NCBI GenBank assembly: GCA_021796375.1
Contig: JAJYJF010000009.1
Location: 1-16,610, forward strand
Origin: Chloroflexota bacterium
GTDB lineage: Bacteria > Chloroflexota > Anaerolineae > Anaerolineales > Anaerolineaceae
DNA: 16,610 bases
Direction of reading: 5' to 3'
The notes under the pieces are model-generated. The model was not told the origin of the DNA. It saw only the letters and a list, made by a program, of their open reading frames with translations, and searched no databases. Each line of letters opens with the position of its first letter. The first letter of the stretch is position 1. Positions 1 through 6,856 of the stretch are shown here, piece by piece. The position numbers were made by a program, and so were the translations under genes.

Positions 1-308
1 ATTCCAATTCGATTTCAAGAACGGATCTAGGGTGGCTGATCGCACAACCTGAAAATTCACTGCCTGCGGCGTTAATGGTGATTTTTCCGGGTGGATCAAC
101 GCGAAACGTTTTTTCGCGAAAGAGCAACCTGATTTCGGAGCCGGTCCGGGGATGAAGGTGCGATCGGGTGGAAGACCCCTTTAAAATGCGCGGGGACGGC
201 CCCATACGGGATTGGAGCCTGCCACCAGAGCCCGTTCTTCTCGCGGCAGAGTTTTTCAGCCCTGCACCGGGCGCCGGCGGGCCGAAACGTTCGAGGAGGT
301 GAGCTGAT
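1..308. other. Left-edge region with no confident gene
   Basis: No coding region can be supported here. The frame beginning at base 2 stays open to a TGA at 50-52 and could be the last 16 codons of a plus-strand gene cut by the edge; the frame from base 3 is open to about 152 but resembles no family I know. An inverted repeat (CGCGAAA at 100-106, TTTCGCG at 112-118, 5-base loop) could form a hairpin, but no T-run follows on either strand. A TAAAAT-like hexamer lies near 190, without a convincing -35. The stretch presumably contains the promoter of the amidohydrolase operon, but I cannot place it. Confidence 0.4.
294..302 (+). promoter_or_regulatory. Strong Shine-Dalgarno of the amidohydrolase gene
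   Basis: AGGAGGTGA is a near-perfect anti-16S match, with its GGAGG core nine bases ahead of the ATG at 309. It fixes that ATG as the start. Confidence 0.85.
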
Positions 309-1625
309 ATGCTGATTCTTCCGTCGTGGCTGATCGTTTCCGCGCGGGAAAAGCCGCGCCGGGGTTGGGGGGTGCGGGTGGTGGGAAGCCAGATCGCCGA
401 CCTCGCCCCGAACCAGACCCTGCGCGAGCGCTATCCCGAAGATGAAATCTGGGAGGCAGCCGGGGACGTGCTTTCTCCGGGTTTCGTGGACGCCCACACG
501 CATCTTTACGGCATTCTCGCGCATGGGATCCCACTGGACAAAGCCCCATCGGGTTTCATGCCCTTCCTGGATGAGTTTTGGTGGCCGCAGGTGGAGAACC
601 GCCTGGACCGCGATATGATCTGCGCGGCGACGGATTACAACTGCTACGCCATGGCCCGCTCGGGGATCACCTCCTTCTACGACTGCGAGGAAGCGCCTAA
701 CGCCCTGCCCGGGATCCTCACGGCTCAGGCAGCGGTGGTGCGCAGCCACGGCCTGCGCGGGATTCTGTCCTTCGAGGCAACCCAGCGGTTGGGCGAGGCG
801 AACGGTCAGCTCGGACTGGCCGAGAACGCGGATTTCGCCGCTTCCGCCCGGGAGCAGGGCGGATTGGTCAGCGGGATGATGTGTTTCCACACCACCTTCA
901 CCTGCGACGCCGGCTTCATCCGCCGGGCGTACGATCTGGCCGATCGTCTGGGCGTCAAGGTGCATTCCCACTGCTCGGAAGGGACCTACGAGCCAGCTTA
1001 CGCGCTCGACCATTTTGGGAAACGCCCGGTCGCCTACTATGAAACGCTGGGAGTCCTCGGCGAGCGCAGCCTGCTCTCCCAGTGCGTCCAGATCGACGCG
1101 GCGGAGATCGAGCTCCTGGCGCAGCGGAAGGCTTCCGCGACGCACATGCCGCTCTCGAACTGCGAGGTCGGGGGTGGGATCGCCCCGGCCCAGGCGCTGG
1201 TCGACGCGGGGGTCACGCTCGGCCTGGGGACGGATGGATATATCACAGATTTCTTTGAGGTGATGCGGGGCGCGTTTTTAATCCATAAAGCCAACCAGCT
1301 GAACCCGCAGGTGATGCCCGCCGGTCTGGTCTGGTACCTGGCGACGGAGGGCGGGGCTCGCGCCCTGGGCCTGGAAAATGTCGGGCGGCTTGCTCCGGGC
1401 TGGCAGGCGGACATGGTCCTCTTCAAGGCTGATCTCCCGACCCCGCTCGAGGAGCACAACCTGTACGACCAGGCCCTGCTTTACTGCCACCAGACCGATG
1501 TCACCGGCACGGTTGTGGCGGGAAAAACGCTGATGCGCGCTGGCCAGGTCGAGGGCGCGGATGCGGACGCCCTGCGCGCTCACTCCCGGGAAGCCGCAGA
1601 CAGGCTGTGGCGGGGTAAACCGTGA
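309..1625 (+). CDS. Amidohydrolase / deaminase-like metal-dependent hydrolase (ATZ/TRZ, COG0402-type)
   Basis: This 438-residue protein belongs to the amidohydrolase superfamily branch that includes guanine, chlorotriazine and methylthioadenosine/SAH deaminases; these remove amino groups or other leaving groups from N-heterocycles. Seen: beta-strand-1 metal motif DAHTHL (His63, His65), a strand-5 HxxE motif (His221, Glu224), an SN...GGGIAP segment at about 283-293, and the strand-8 Asp in GTDG (Asp309). A C-terminal beta-sandwich segment ends with GxLAPGWQADMVLF. Unusually, the strand-6 motif, normally HCVH in these enzymes, reads QCVQ (Gln258, Gln261), so the His that usually assists water activation is missing. 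The length is normal for the family. It is the first gene of a probable plus-strand operon, 51 bases ahead of a UbiD-like gene. Family assignment is firm; the substrate is unknown, and activity may be altered. Confidence 0.9.
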   Translation: MLILPSWLIVSAREKPRRGWGVRVVGSQIADLAPNQTLRERYPEDEIWEAAGDVLSPGFVDAHTHLYGILAHGIPLDKAPSGFMPFLDEFWWPQVENRLDRDMICAATDYNCYAMARSGITSFYDCEEAPNALPGILTAQAAVVRSHGLRGILSFEATQRLGEANGQLGLAENADFAASAREQGGLVSGMMCFHTTFTCDAGFIRRAYDLADRLGVKVHSHCSEGTYEPAYALDHFGKRPVAYYETLGVLGERSLLSQCVQIDAAEIELLAQRKASATHMPLSNCEVGGGIAPAQALVDAGVTLGLGTDGYITDFFEVMRGAFLIHKANQLNPQVMPAGLVWYLATEGGARALGLENVGRLAPGWQADMVLFKADLPTPLEEHNLYDQALLYCHQTDVTGTVVAGKTLMRAGQVEGADADALRAHSREAADRLWRGKP

Positions 1626-1676
1626 TTCGGCGATCGGGATTGATCCAGGCATCTCCAGAACGATCGGAGGATTGAG

Positions 1677-3020
1677 ATGAGTGCTATCAACAGCTTGCGG
1701 ACGTACCTCCAGGTGCTTGAAAGCGCGGGGCAGCTGAACCGTGTGAAGCGCCCGGTTTCATTGGAGCACGAGCTCGCAAACGTAGCGGCGACCTTTGCGC
1801 GCCAGGGGAAGGGCGGGGTGCTGTTCGAACGCCCCCAGGGCTCCGAATGGCCGATCTTTGCCAACGGGGTGGTCAACCAGCACCAGGCTGCCCTGGCGCT
1901 GGGCTGCACCGTCGCCGAGGTGAGCGACCGGATGGGAGAAGCGCTGCTCCCGCAGAACGGGATCCAGCCCCAGCGGGTCGAGGAAGCCGCCTGGAAGGAG
2001 AACGTCCTGCGCGGGGATGCGGTCGACATCCGCAAGCTCCCAATCCCCACTCACGGTGAGTTCGACGGCGGACCGTTCATCACCGGCGGGGTGACCGTCA
2101 GCCGGGACCCGGTGAGCGGGCGGGGAAACCTCTCCTACAACCGCATGCAGGTGCTGGGACCGCATACGTTCGGCTTCAACGTCAACGAATGGCGGCACGT
2201 GATGCAGTTTTATAAGGTGCAGCAGGCGAAAAACGAGCCCTTGCCCATCGCAATCGCCATCGGTCTCGACCCGGCGATCATGATCGCCGCCGGATGCCGG
2301 ACGGACGCGGACGAGCTGACCATCGCCGGGGCAATCCGCGGGGCGCCGGTTCACACCGCGCGCGGGGTGACCACGGATCTGGATATCCCGGCCGAGGCGG
2401 AGATCGTCGTAGAGGGATTTCTGGTGCCAAACGAACGCCGCCCGGAGGGGCCGCTGGCTGAATTCCACGGGTATTACGGCGAAATCTGGCAGAGCCCGGT
2501 GTTTGAGGTCACGGCGATCTGCTTCCGCAGCCAGCCCATCTTCCAGACCATCATCCCGGGCTGGGCGGAGCACATTTATCTGGGCAACGTGCTGCCCCGC
2601 GAGCCGCTCCTGCTCGAGTATGTCCGGCACGTCAGCCAGGGGGTCACCGCGCTTCATATCCCCCCGTATGCGAACGGGTTCATGGCGGTGGTGCAGATCC
2701 AGAAAAGCAACCCGGGAGAGCCGAAAAACGTCTGCCTGGCCGCGTTTACCGCGCACGTCAACATCCGGCAGGTGGTTGTGGTGGATCCGGACGTCAATAT
2801 CTTCGACCCGGCGGACGTCCTGTGGGCGCTGACCAACCGGGTGGAATGGTCGAAGGACGTTTTCATGGTCCCCGGCGCGCAGGGACATGAGATGGATCCA
2901 ACCTCCGACGAGCGCGGGGTGCAGACCAAGCTCGGGATCGACGCGACCTACAAGCCGGAGCGGCGCGACTACGGGGCCCGCATTCGCTATCCCGAAGTGG
3001 ACCTCTCGAAATACGTCTGA
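1677..3020 (+). CDS. UbiD-family decarboxylase (prenylated-FMN dependent)
   Basis: This 447-residue protein is a UbiD-type reversible (de)carboxylase. The family uses prenylated FMN, made by UbiX, plus a metal and K+ to add or remove CO2 on aromatic or unsaturated acids. Seen: the N-terminal start typical of the family (LRTYLQVLESAG), the cofactor-binding stretch around SYNRMQV with Arg156, and the catalytic pair in EGPLAEFHGYYG (Glu257 and Glu262, five apart). This matches the Arg-Glu-Glu triad of characterised members. A GGAGG Shine-Dalgarno at 1665-1669 supports the ATG at 1677. It sits between an amidohydrolase and a luciferase-like oxidoreductase, so catabolism of a ring or unsaturated acid is more likely than ubiquinone synthesis. 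No UbiX gene is visible in the window. Family call is firm; substrate unknown. Confidence 0.93.
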   Translation: MSAINSLRTYLQVLESAGQLNRVKRPVSLEHELANVAATFARQGKGGVLFERPQGSEWPIFANGVVNQHQAALALGCTVAEVSDRMGEALLPQNGIQPQRVEEAAWKENVLRGDAVDIRKLPIPTHGEFDGGPFITGGVTVSRDPVSGRGNLSYNRMQVLGPHTFGFNVNEWRHVMQFYKVQQAKNEPLPIAIAIGLDPAIMIAAGCRTDADELTIAGAIRGAPVHTARGVTTDLDIPAEAEIVVEGFLVPNERRPEGPLAEFHGYYGEIWQSPVFEVTAICFRSQPIFQTIIPGWAEHIYLGNVLPREPLLLEYVRHVSQGVTALHIPPYANGFMAVVQIQKSNPGEPKNVCLAAFTAHVNIRQVVVVDPDVNIFDPADVLWALTNRVEWSKDVFMVPGAQGHEMDPTSDERGVQTKLGIDATYKPERRDYGARIRYPEVDLSKYV

Positions 3021-3167
3021 TCTCTGCTCTGATCGCGGGTCCTTGCGAGCAGGCGGGAGGTAGGTTTGAACAGCGGCTCAATTTGAGCGGGACGGTATGG
3101 AATATAAGGGTCCAAAACGGAGCGATCCAACCGACTTCGATACCCAACACAAGAAACCGAGGAAAAC
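3021..3167 (+). other. Spacer between the UbiD-like and luciferase-like genes
   Basis: This 147-base spacer is longer than expected within a tight operon. It holds the AT-centred palindrome described separately at 3075-3089. I see no good promoter or terminator here, so it may contain a regulatory site or an internal promoter that I cannot define. Confidence 0.4.
3075..3089. repeat. Palindromic site, copy 1 (candidate operator)
   Basis: GGCTCAATTTGAGCG contains a perfect 13-base palindrome (GCTCAA-T-TTGAGC) at 3076-3088. A nearly identical site, differing at two compensating bases, lies at 4203-4217. The two copies flank the luciferase-like gene. Binding by the nearby XRE-cupin regulator is an inference only. 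Confidence 0.5.
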
Positions 3168-4187
3168 ATGTCTCAAAGAATGGCTCTCTACCTTCAGGAT
3201 AAGCACCCGATCCAGTACGAGTTAGAAATTGCCAAATACGCTGAAGAGCGCGGTTTCAGCGAAATCTGGCAGGCAGATACGCGCCTGGCGCGCGATTGCG
3301 TGGTGATGATGAGCGCGCTTCTCAGCAACACGAAGCGACTGCGTTTCGGGTCCGGCGTGCTGCCGATCTGGACGCGAAACCCGGCCGCGATCGCCGCAAC
3401 CTGGAGCACGATGTGGGAGCTGGGCGGAAAAGTAAACGGGAGGGGGAGAGTGATGCTCGGGATGGGGGCCTGGTGGGAGCCGATCGCCGGCCGGGTGGGC
3501 GTCACGCGCACCAAACCGCTCCGGGCGATGCGCGAGCACGTCGAAGCTATCCGGCAGCTTTTCACCATGCAGGAGGTCACCTACCAGGGTGAGTTTGTCC
3601 ACCTGGATCGCATCCGGCTGGACGTGGCGTTTGGAGATGCCAGCCCCCGCGATATTCCGATCTATATTGGCGCCACCGGCGATCAGATGCTTGAGATGGC
3701 GGGCGAGATTTGCGACGGGGTGGTCCTCAACTACGTGGTCTCCGTGGATTACATCCGCCGGGCGGTTAGCCTGGTGGAAAAAGGCGCCCGGAAAAGCGGC
3801 AGAACGCTGAGCCAGGTTGACCGTCCAGAGCTGCTGGTCTGCTGCCTCTCGGACAAGGATCCGGATGCGGCCATGCTGGAAGGCAAGAAGCTGGTTTCGT
3901 ATTATCTGGCGACCGAGCCCCATATCATGAAGGCTTCGGGCGTCAGCGAAGACCTCCTGGAAAAGGTTCAGTCCATGTTGGGATGGCCGGCGACCGAAGC
4001 CGATTACATCCGGGCCAGCAAAATCATTCCCGACGACGTGGTCCGAAACCTGATGGCCGTGGGCACGACAGAGGAATGCCGCGCGAAGGTGAAAGAGTAC
4101 ATCGACGCGGGGGTTACCTGCCCGATCCTGTATCCCATGATGGATGATATCCGGCCGGTCGTGGATGCTTTTGCCGATTGGGGATAA
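3168..4187 (+). CDS. Luciferase-like (LLM class) flavin/F420-dependent oxidoreductase
   Basis: This 339-residue single-domain protein belongs to the bacterial luciferase-like monooxygenase superfamily. In this group TIM-barrel enzymes use FMN or coenzyme F420, for example in methylene-tetrahydromethanopterin reductase. Seen: an N-terminal barrel strand followed by [13 protein letters not shown] (about 22-34), a [16 protein letters not shown] segment (about 58-72), and the family signature [20 protein letters not shown] at about 163-184. A GAGGA Shine-Dalgarno lies just before the ATG. The overall style (IWTRNP, DGVVLN) is more like the F420 reductase-type subfamily than luciferase proper, but cofactor choice cannot be read with certainty. 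It is the third gene in line with the amidohydrolase and the UbiD-like decarboxylase, and would supply a redox step. The substrate is unknown. Confidence 0.9.
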   Translation: MSQRMALYLQDKHPIQYELEIAKYAEERGFSEIWQADTRLARDCVVMMSALLSNTKRLRFGSGVLPIWTRNPAAIAATWSTMWELGGKVNGRGRVMLGMGAWWEPIAGRVGVTRTKPLRAMREHVEAIRQLFTMQEVTYQGEFVHLDRIRLDVAFGDASPRDIPIYIGATGDQMLEMAGEICDGVVLNYVVSVDYIRRAVSLVEKGARKSGRTLSQVDRPELLVCCLSDKDPDAAMLEGKKLVSYYLATEPHIMKASGVSEDLLEKVQSMLGWPATEADYIRASKIIPDDVVRNLMAVGTTEECRAKVKEYIDAGVTCPILYPMMDDIRPVVDAFADWG

Positions 4188-4202
4188 GTCAGGGCTTCAC
4201 CG

Positions 4203-4217
4203 GGCTGAATTTCAGCG
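4203..4217. repeat. Palindromic site, copy 2 (candidate operator)
   Basis: GGCTGAATTTCAGCG contains a perfect 13-base palindrome (GCTGAA-T-TTCAGC) at 4204-4216. It matches copy 1 at 3075-3089 in 13 of 15 bases, and the two differences are complementary and so preserve the symmetry. It lies just after the luciferase-like gene and about 80 bases upstream of the predicted promoter of the regulator. Confidence 0.5.
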
Positions 4218-4271
4218 AGTCGGTCTTGCCCTCAGGCTGCCCGGAGCCGGAGGGCATGCGTTCAGCCGTAC

Positions 4272-4310
4272 CTAACATCCATAGGTGATCCTGGTACAAT
4301 CGCGTATAAT
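4272..4310 (+). promoter_or_regulatory. Predicted sigma70-type promoter(s) of the XRE-cupin gene
   Basis: Two -10 elements overlap here. TACAAT at 4295-4300 is preceded by TGG (extended -10) and has a CTAACA -35 candidate at 4272-4277 with a 17-base spacer. A perfect TATAAT follows at 4305-4310 with no good -35. Either gives a leader of roughly 200 bases. Confidence 0.5.
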
Positions 4311-4531
4311 GAGATTTAGAGCGCGAGTCGGATGCTTGGCAGCCGAAATATATAGAACTGGTGAAATCCGGCGGTTAAATCCTGTCATTGGGATATAGCG
4401 GAGCGAAATCCTTTATTCTTACGGAGAAGGGGTAGGTCCACCATCTACTCGCTGCAAGAGGTTCGATGGATGATCTCCACAAATGGGTGGGGAGCAGCCC
4501 GAGAAACATGCAAGGGAGAGGAAAAAGGAAG

Positions 4532-5176
4532 ATGGTAGAAAAATCGCTGGATCGCCCTACCGTCGGCTCGCGCCTGCGCGAGAAACGCCAGGAAACAGGC
4601 ATCAGCATTCGCGAGCTGGCCCGCCGGACGGGATTTACGGCTTCATTTATCAGCCAGGTCGAGAATGAAAAGGCCAATGTCTCCCTGGATTCACTGCGCC
4701 GGATCGCGGACTCGCTGGGAGTCCAGATCCTGTATTTCTTCACGGACCTGAGCCAGACCGGTCCCGCAGCCTACGAGGGAGCTTTCACCCCGAGCGGCGA
4801 GAAAAAGGCCGAAGGCGGGCGGTTTCCGGAGCGGGGTTTACCGCTCATCAAGGCGGACATGCGCCCCAGGCTGTTTCTGCCGGAACCAGGGATCACCTAC
4901 GAGCTGCTCAGCAGCCGGGTGGATCATAAAATGGAAGCCTTCATGGGCCGGATTATGCCCGGCTCCGGAAACATCGCCAGGCAGCTGCACGTTCCTACCG
5001 AGGAGTTCATTTATTGCCTGTCCGGGTCCCTGAAGGTGGGCATCCGCGATCAAGAGTTCACCATGCAGCCCGGCGATTCGGTTTACTTCGCCGGGCAGGA
5101 CCTCATCTACCTGACCAGCGCGACCGAAACCGAAGAGTCCGTCTGGCTTTCGGTGATTACCCCACCGGCATTCTGA
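4532..5176 (+). CDS. XRE-family transcriptional regulator with C-terminal cupin domain
   Basis: This cytoplasmic DNA-binding regulator has an XRE/Cro-type HTH at about residues 12-66 (SRLREKRQETG, SIRELARRTGFTASFISQVE, SLDSLRRIADSLG) and a cupin sensor domain at about 120-210 (LHVPTEEFIY, SGSLKVG, MQPGDSVYF). Regulators of this architecture often control neighbouring catabolic genes, with the cupin sensing a small ligand. The open frame begins at ATG 4466. I prefer the ATG at 4532 because the homologous region starts right after it and GAGG (4518-4521) sits ten bases ahead; an ATG at 4508 is a third option. With 4532 the product is 214 residues. It is followed by a terminator and converges on the ALDH/ADH operon, so it is the obvious candidate controller of genes on both sides. 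Confidence 0.9.
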   Translation: MVEKSLDRPTVGSRLREKRQETGISIRELARRTGFTASFISQVENEKANVSLDSLRRIADSLGVQILYFFTDLSQTGPAAYEGAFTPSGEKKAEGGRFPERGLPLIKADMRPRLFLPEPGITYELLSSRVDHKMEAFMGRIMPGSGNIARQLHVPTEEFIYCLSGSLKVGIRDQEFTMQPGDSVYFAGQDLIYLTSATETEESVWLSVITPPAF

Positions 5177-5280
5177 ACGACGAAGGGCTGCCGGATCCGT
5201 CCGGTGGGCCGGATTGGACCGCCCGCGACGCGAACACGCAATCCGGCGCGGATATCCCGGAAATAAACAATTAAATTGAA

Positions 5281-5311
5281 GGGCTGCTCGAAAAGTCGGG
5301 CAGCCCCTTTT
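5281..5311 (+). terminator. Intrinsic terminator after the regulator gene
   Basis: An 11-bp stem (5281-5291 with 5296-5306, one G-T wobble) closes a four-base AAAG loop and is followed by CTTTT. The reverse strand also has a T-containing tail, so it probably also ends the convergent ADH-ALDH operon. Confidence 0.85.
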
Positions 5312-5344
5312 GCTTGCGGGGACCTTCCCAGCCCCAAAGCCTGC

Positions 5345-6838
5345 TTATTTGGTCGATATCCAGACGCTCTTGAGCTCGGTCACGGCCTCGATCACGGCCT
5401 GGCTGTTATCGCGCCCATACCCGCTCTGCTTGTACCCGCCGAAGGGGACATTGGGCGCGAACAGGTCATAGGTGTTCACCCATACCACGCCGGCTTTGAT
5501 CCGCGCCGAAACGCGGTGGGCGCGGGCCAGGTCCCTCGTCCACAACCCGGCGGCCAGCCCGTAGGTGGTGGCGTTGGCCCGCTCTACCAGCTCGTCCTCG
5601 GTGCTGAAGCGGTAAATATTCACCACCGGACCGAAGATTTCCTCCTGGGAGATGCGCGCCCCGTCGGACGCGCCGACAAAGATAGAGGGCGGCAGGTAAT
5701 ACCCTCCCTCCGGGACCGCCGGCGGCGCCAGCCGGTTTCCGCCGGTAAGCAGGCGCGCGCCCTCTTCCTGCCCGGTCTGGATGTAGCCGCAGATCGTCTC
5801 ATACTGCTTCCCGTCGATGATCGGCCCCAGCTCGGTGGTCAGGTCCATGGCGTTCCCGATGACGGCTTTTCCCGCCATGTCCACGAAACGTTCAACAACG
5901 CGGTCGTAGATTGGGCTTTCCACGAACAGGCGCGCCCCGGCCACGCAGCTCTGTCCGGTGTTACCGAAGGCCGCCCGGAAGGCGCCCGGGATGGCCAGCT
6001 CCAGGTCGGCATCGGCGAAGATCGCATTGGGGGCTTTGCTGCCCAGCTCGAGCGAGATGCGCTTGATATTGACAGCCGAGCTGCGGATGATCTCCCGCCC
6101 CACCGCGGTCGAACCGGTGATCTGCACTTTGTCGATCTGGGGGTGGGCGGCCAGCGCCTGGCCAATCACCGGACCCGGTCCGGTGATGACGTTGAACACC
6201 CCCGGCGGGAAGCCCGCTGCGAGGGCCAGCTCCCCCAGGCGCAGACAGGCCAGCGATGCGACGGAGGCCGGCTTGAGGATGACCGTGTTGCCGGTCGCCA
6301 GCGCGGGTGAGACCTTCTGCATGGAGTGGATGAGGGGATAGTTCCAGGGGATGATCAGCGCCACCACCCCGACCGGTTCCCGGCGGGTATAGACGAACAG
6401 GTTGGGGATCGACACCGGGACGGTCTCGCCCACCAGGCGGCTGGGCCATGCGGCATGGTAGTAAACCTGATTGGCAGCCACCCGTACGTCGATCTGGCGG
6501 GTGTGGCTGAGCGGCTTGCCGTTGTCGAGGGTTTCGAGCTGGGCCAGCTCTCCGGCGTGCTCTTCGATCAGGGCGGCGAAGCGGCGCAGCAGCCGCTCGC
6601 GCTCCGCGGGTGCGGTCGCGGCCCATTTTTCCGCCGCACCCCGCGCGGCGGCGACCGCCCGGTCTACGTCTTCTACCCCGCCCTGGGCAACTTCAGCCAG
6701 CGGCCGGCCGTCCGACGGGTTGATCGACAAAAAGGTCTGGCCGGAGAGCGCGGTTTCCGGCTGCCCGCCGATCAACATTTTCTTCGGCGCCTCCTTCAAC
6801 CACGCCGTTACACTGGGGTGGATAGGCTCCATGCTCAT
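5345..6838 (-). CDS. NAD(P)-dependent aldehyde dehydrogenase
   Basis: This 497-residue enzyme of the ALDH superfamily oxidises an aldehyde to the carboxylic acid with NAD(P)+ in the cytoplasm. Seen: IIPWNYPL with oxyanion Asn166, GSTAVG (about 242-247), the general base Glu264 in LELGSK, the catalytic Cys298 in GQSCVAG, the EEIFGPVV cofactor motif, and FGGYKQSGYG near the C-terminus. Length is typical and all key residues are present. One change from the usual ELGGK is Ser for the second Gly (Ser266). A GGAGG Shine-Dalgarno at 6844-6848 is five bases from the ATG. It lies 18 bases downstream of the iron-type alcohol dehydrogenase, so the two are co-transcribed and probably act in sequence on alcohol and aldehyde. 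The exact substrate is unknown. Confidence 0.95.
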   Translation of the reverse strand: MSMEPIHPSVTAWLKEAPKKMLIGGQPETALSGQTFLSINPSDGRPLAEVAQGGVEDVDRAVAAARGAAEKWAATAPAERERLLRRFAALIEEHAGELAQLETLDNGKPLSHTRQIDVRVAANQVYYHAAWPSRLVGETVPVSIPNLFVYTRREPVGVVALIIPWNYPLIHSMQKVSPALATGNTVILKPASVASLACLRLGELALAAGFPPGVFNVITGPGPVIGQALAAHPQIDKVQITGSTAVGREIIRSSAVNIKRISLELGSKAPNAIFADADLELAIPGAFRAAFGNTGQSCVAGARLFVESPIYDRVVERFVDMAGKAVIGNAMDLTTELGPIIDGKQYETICGYIQTGQEEGARLLTGGNRLAPPAVPEGGYYLPPSIFVGASDGARISQEEIFGPVVNIYRFSTEDELVERANATTYGLAAGLWTRDLARAHRVSARIKAGVVWVNTYDLFAPNVPFGGYKQSGYGRDNSQAVIEAVTELKSVWISTK

Positions 6839-6856
6839 AGTTTCCTCCGTCTGATG

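Larger units (their letters stand above)
4188..4531 (+). other. Non-coding leader upstream of the regulator gene
   Basis: The stretch has no convincing gene. Reading along it, there is palindrome copy 2 (4203-4217), a long imperfect hairpin at 4228-4255 (GCCCTC/GAGGGC outer and GGCT/AGCC inner stems, no following T-run), a promoter-like pair of -10 elements (4295-4310), and then about 200 bases of moderately AT-rich leader before the chosen start of the regulator. The long leader may carry regulation that I cannot identify. Confidence 0.4.

Noticed and set aside
1..152. Two short open frames at the left edge (bases 2-52 and 3-152) as the end of an upstream gene
   Set aside because: Neither has a recognisable sequence, and they cannot be told apart from chance without the DNA to the left.
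96..1145. A long minus-strand open frame of about 350 codons overlapping the amidohydrolase
   Set aside because: It is antisense to a clear family protein, its product is rich in Arg, Pro and Gly without any motif, and GC-rich codon bias readily opens such frames.
1758..2888. A minus-strand open frame of about 376 codons inside the UbiD-like gene
   Set aside because: It is a shadow of the sense gene: no recognisable domain, skewed composition (many Arg, Asp, His) and no ribosome site that fits.
4228..4255. A hairpin after the luciferase-like gene as an intrinsic terminator
   Set aside because: The stem is strong but no T-run follows on the plus strand, so it is noted only as a structured element.
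5276..6310. A plus-strand open frame of about 344 codons across the terminator and the aldehyde dehydrogenase gene
   Set aside because: It begins inside the terminator hairpin and is antisense to a gene with all ALDH catalytic motifs.
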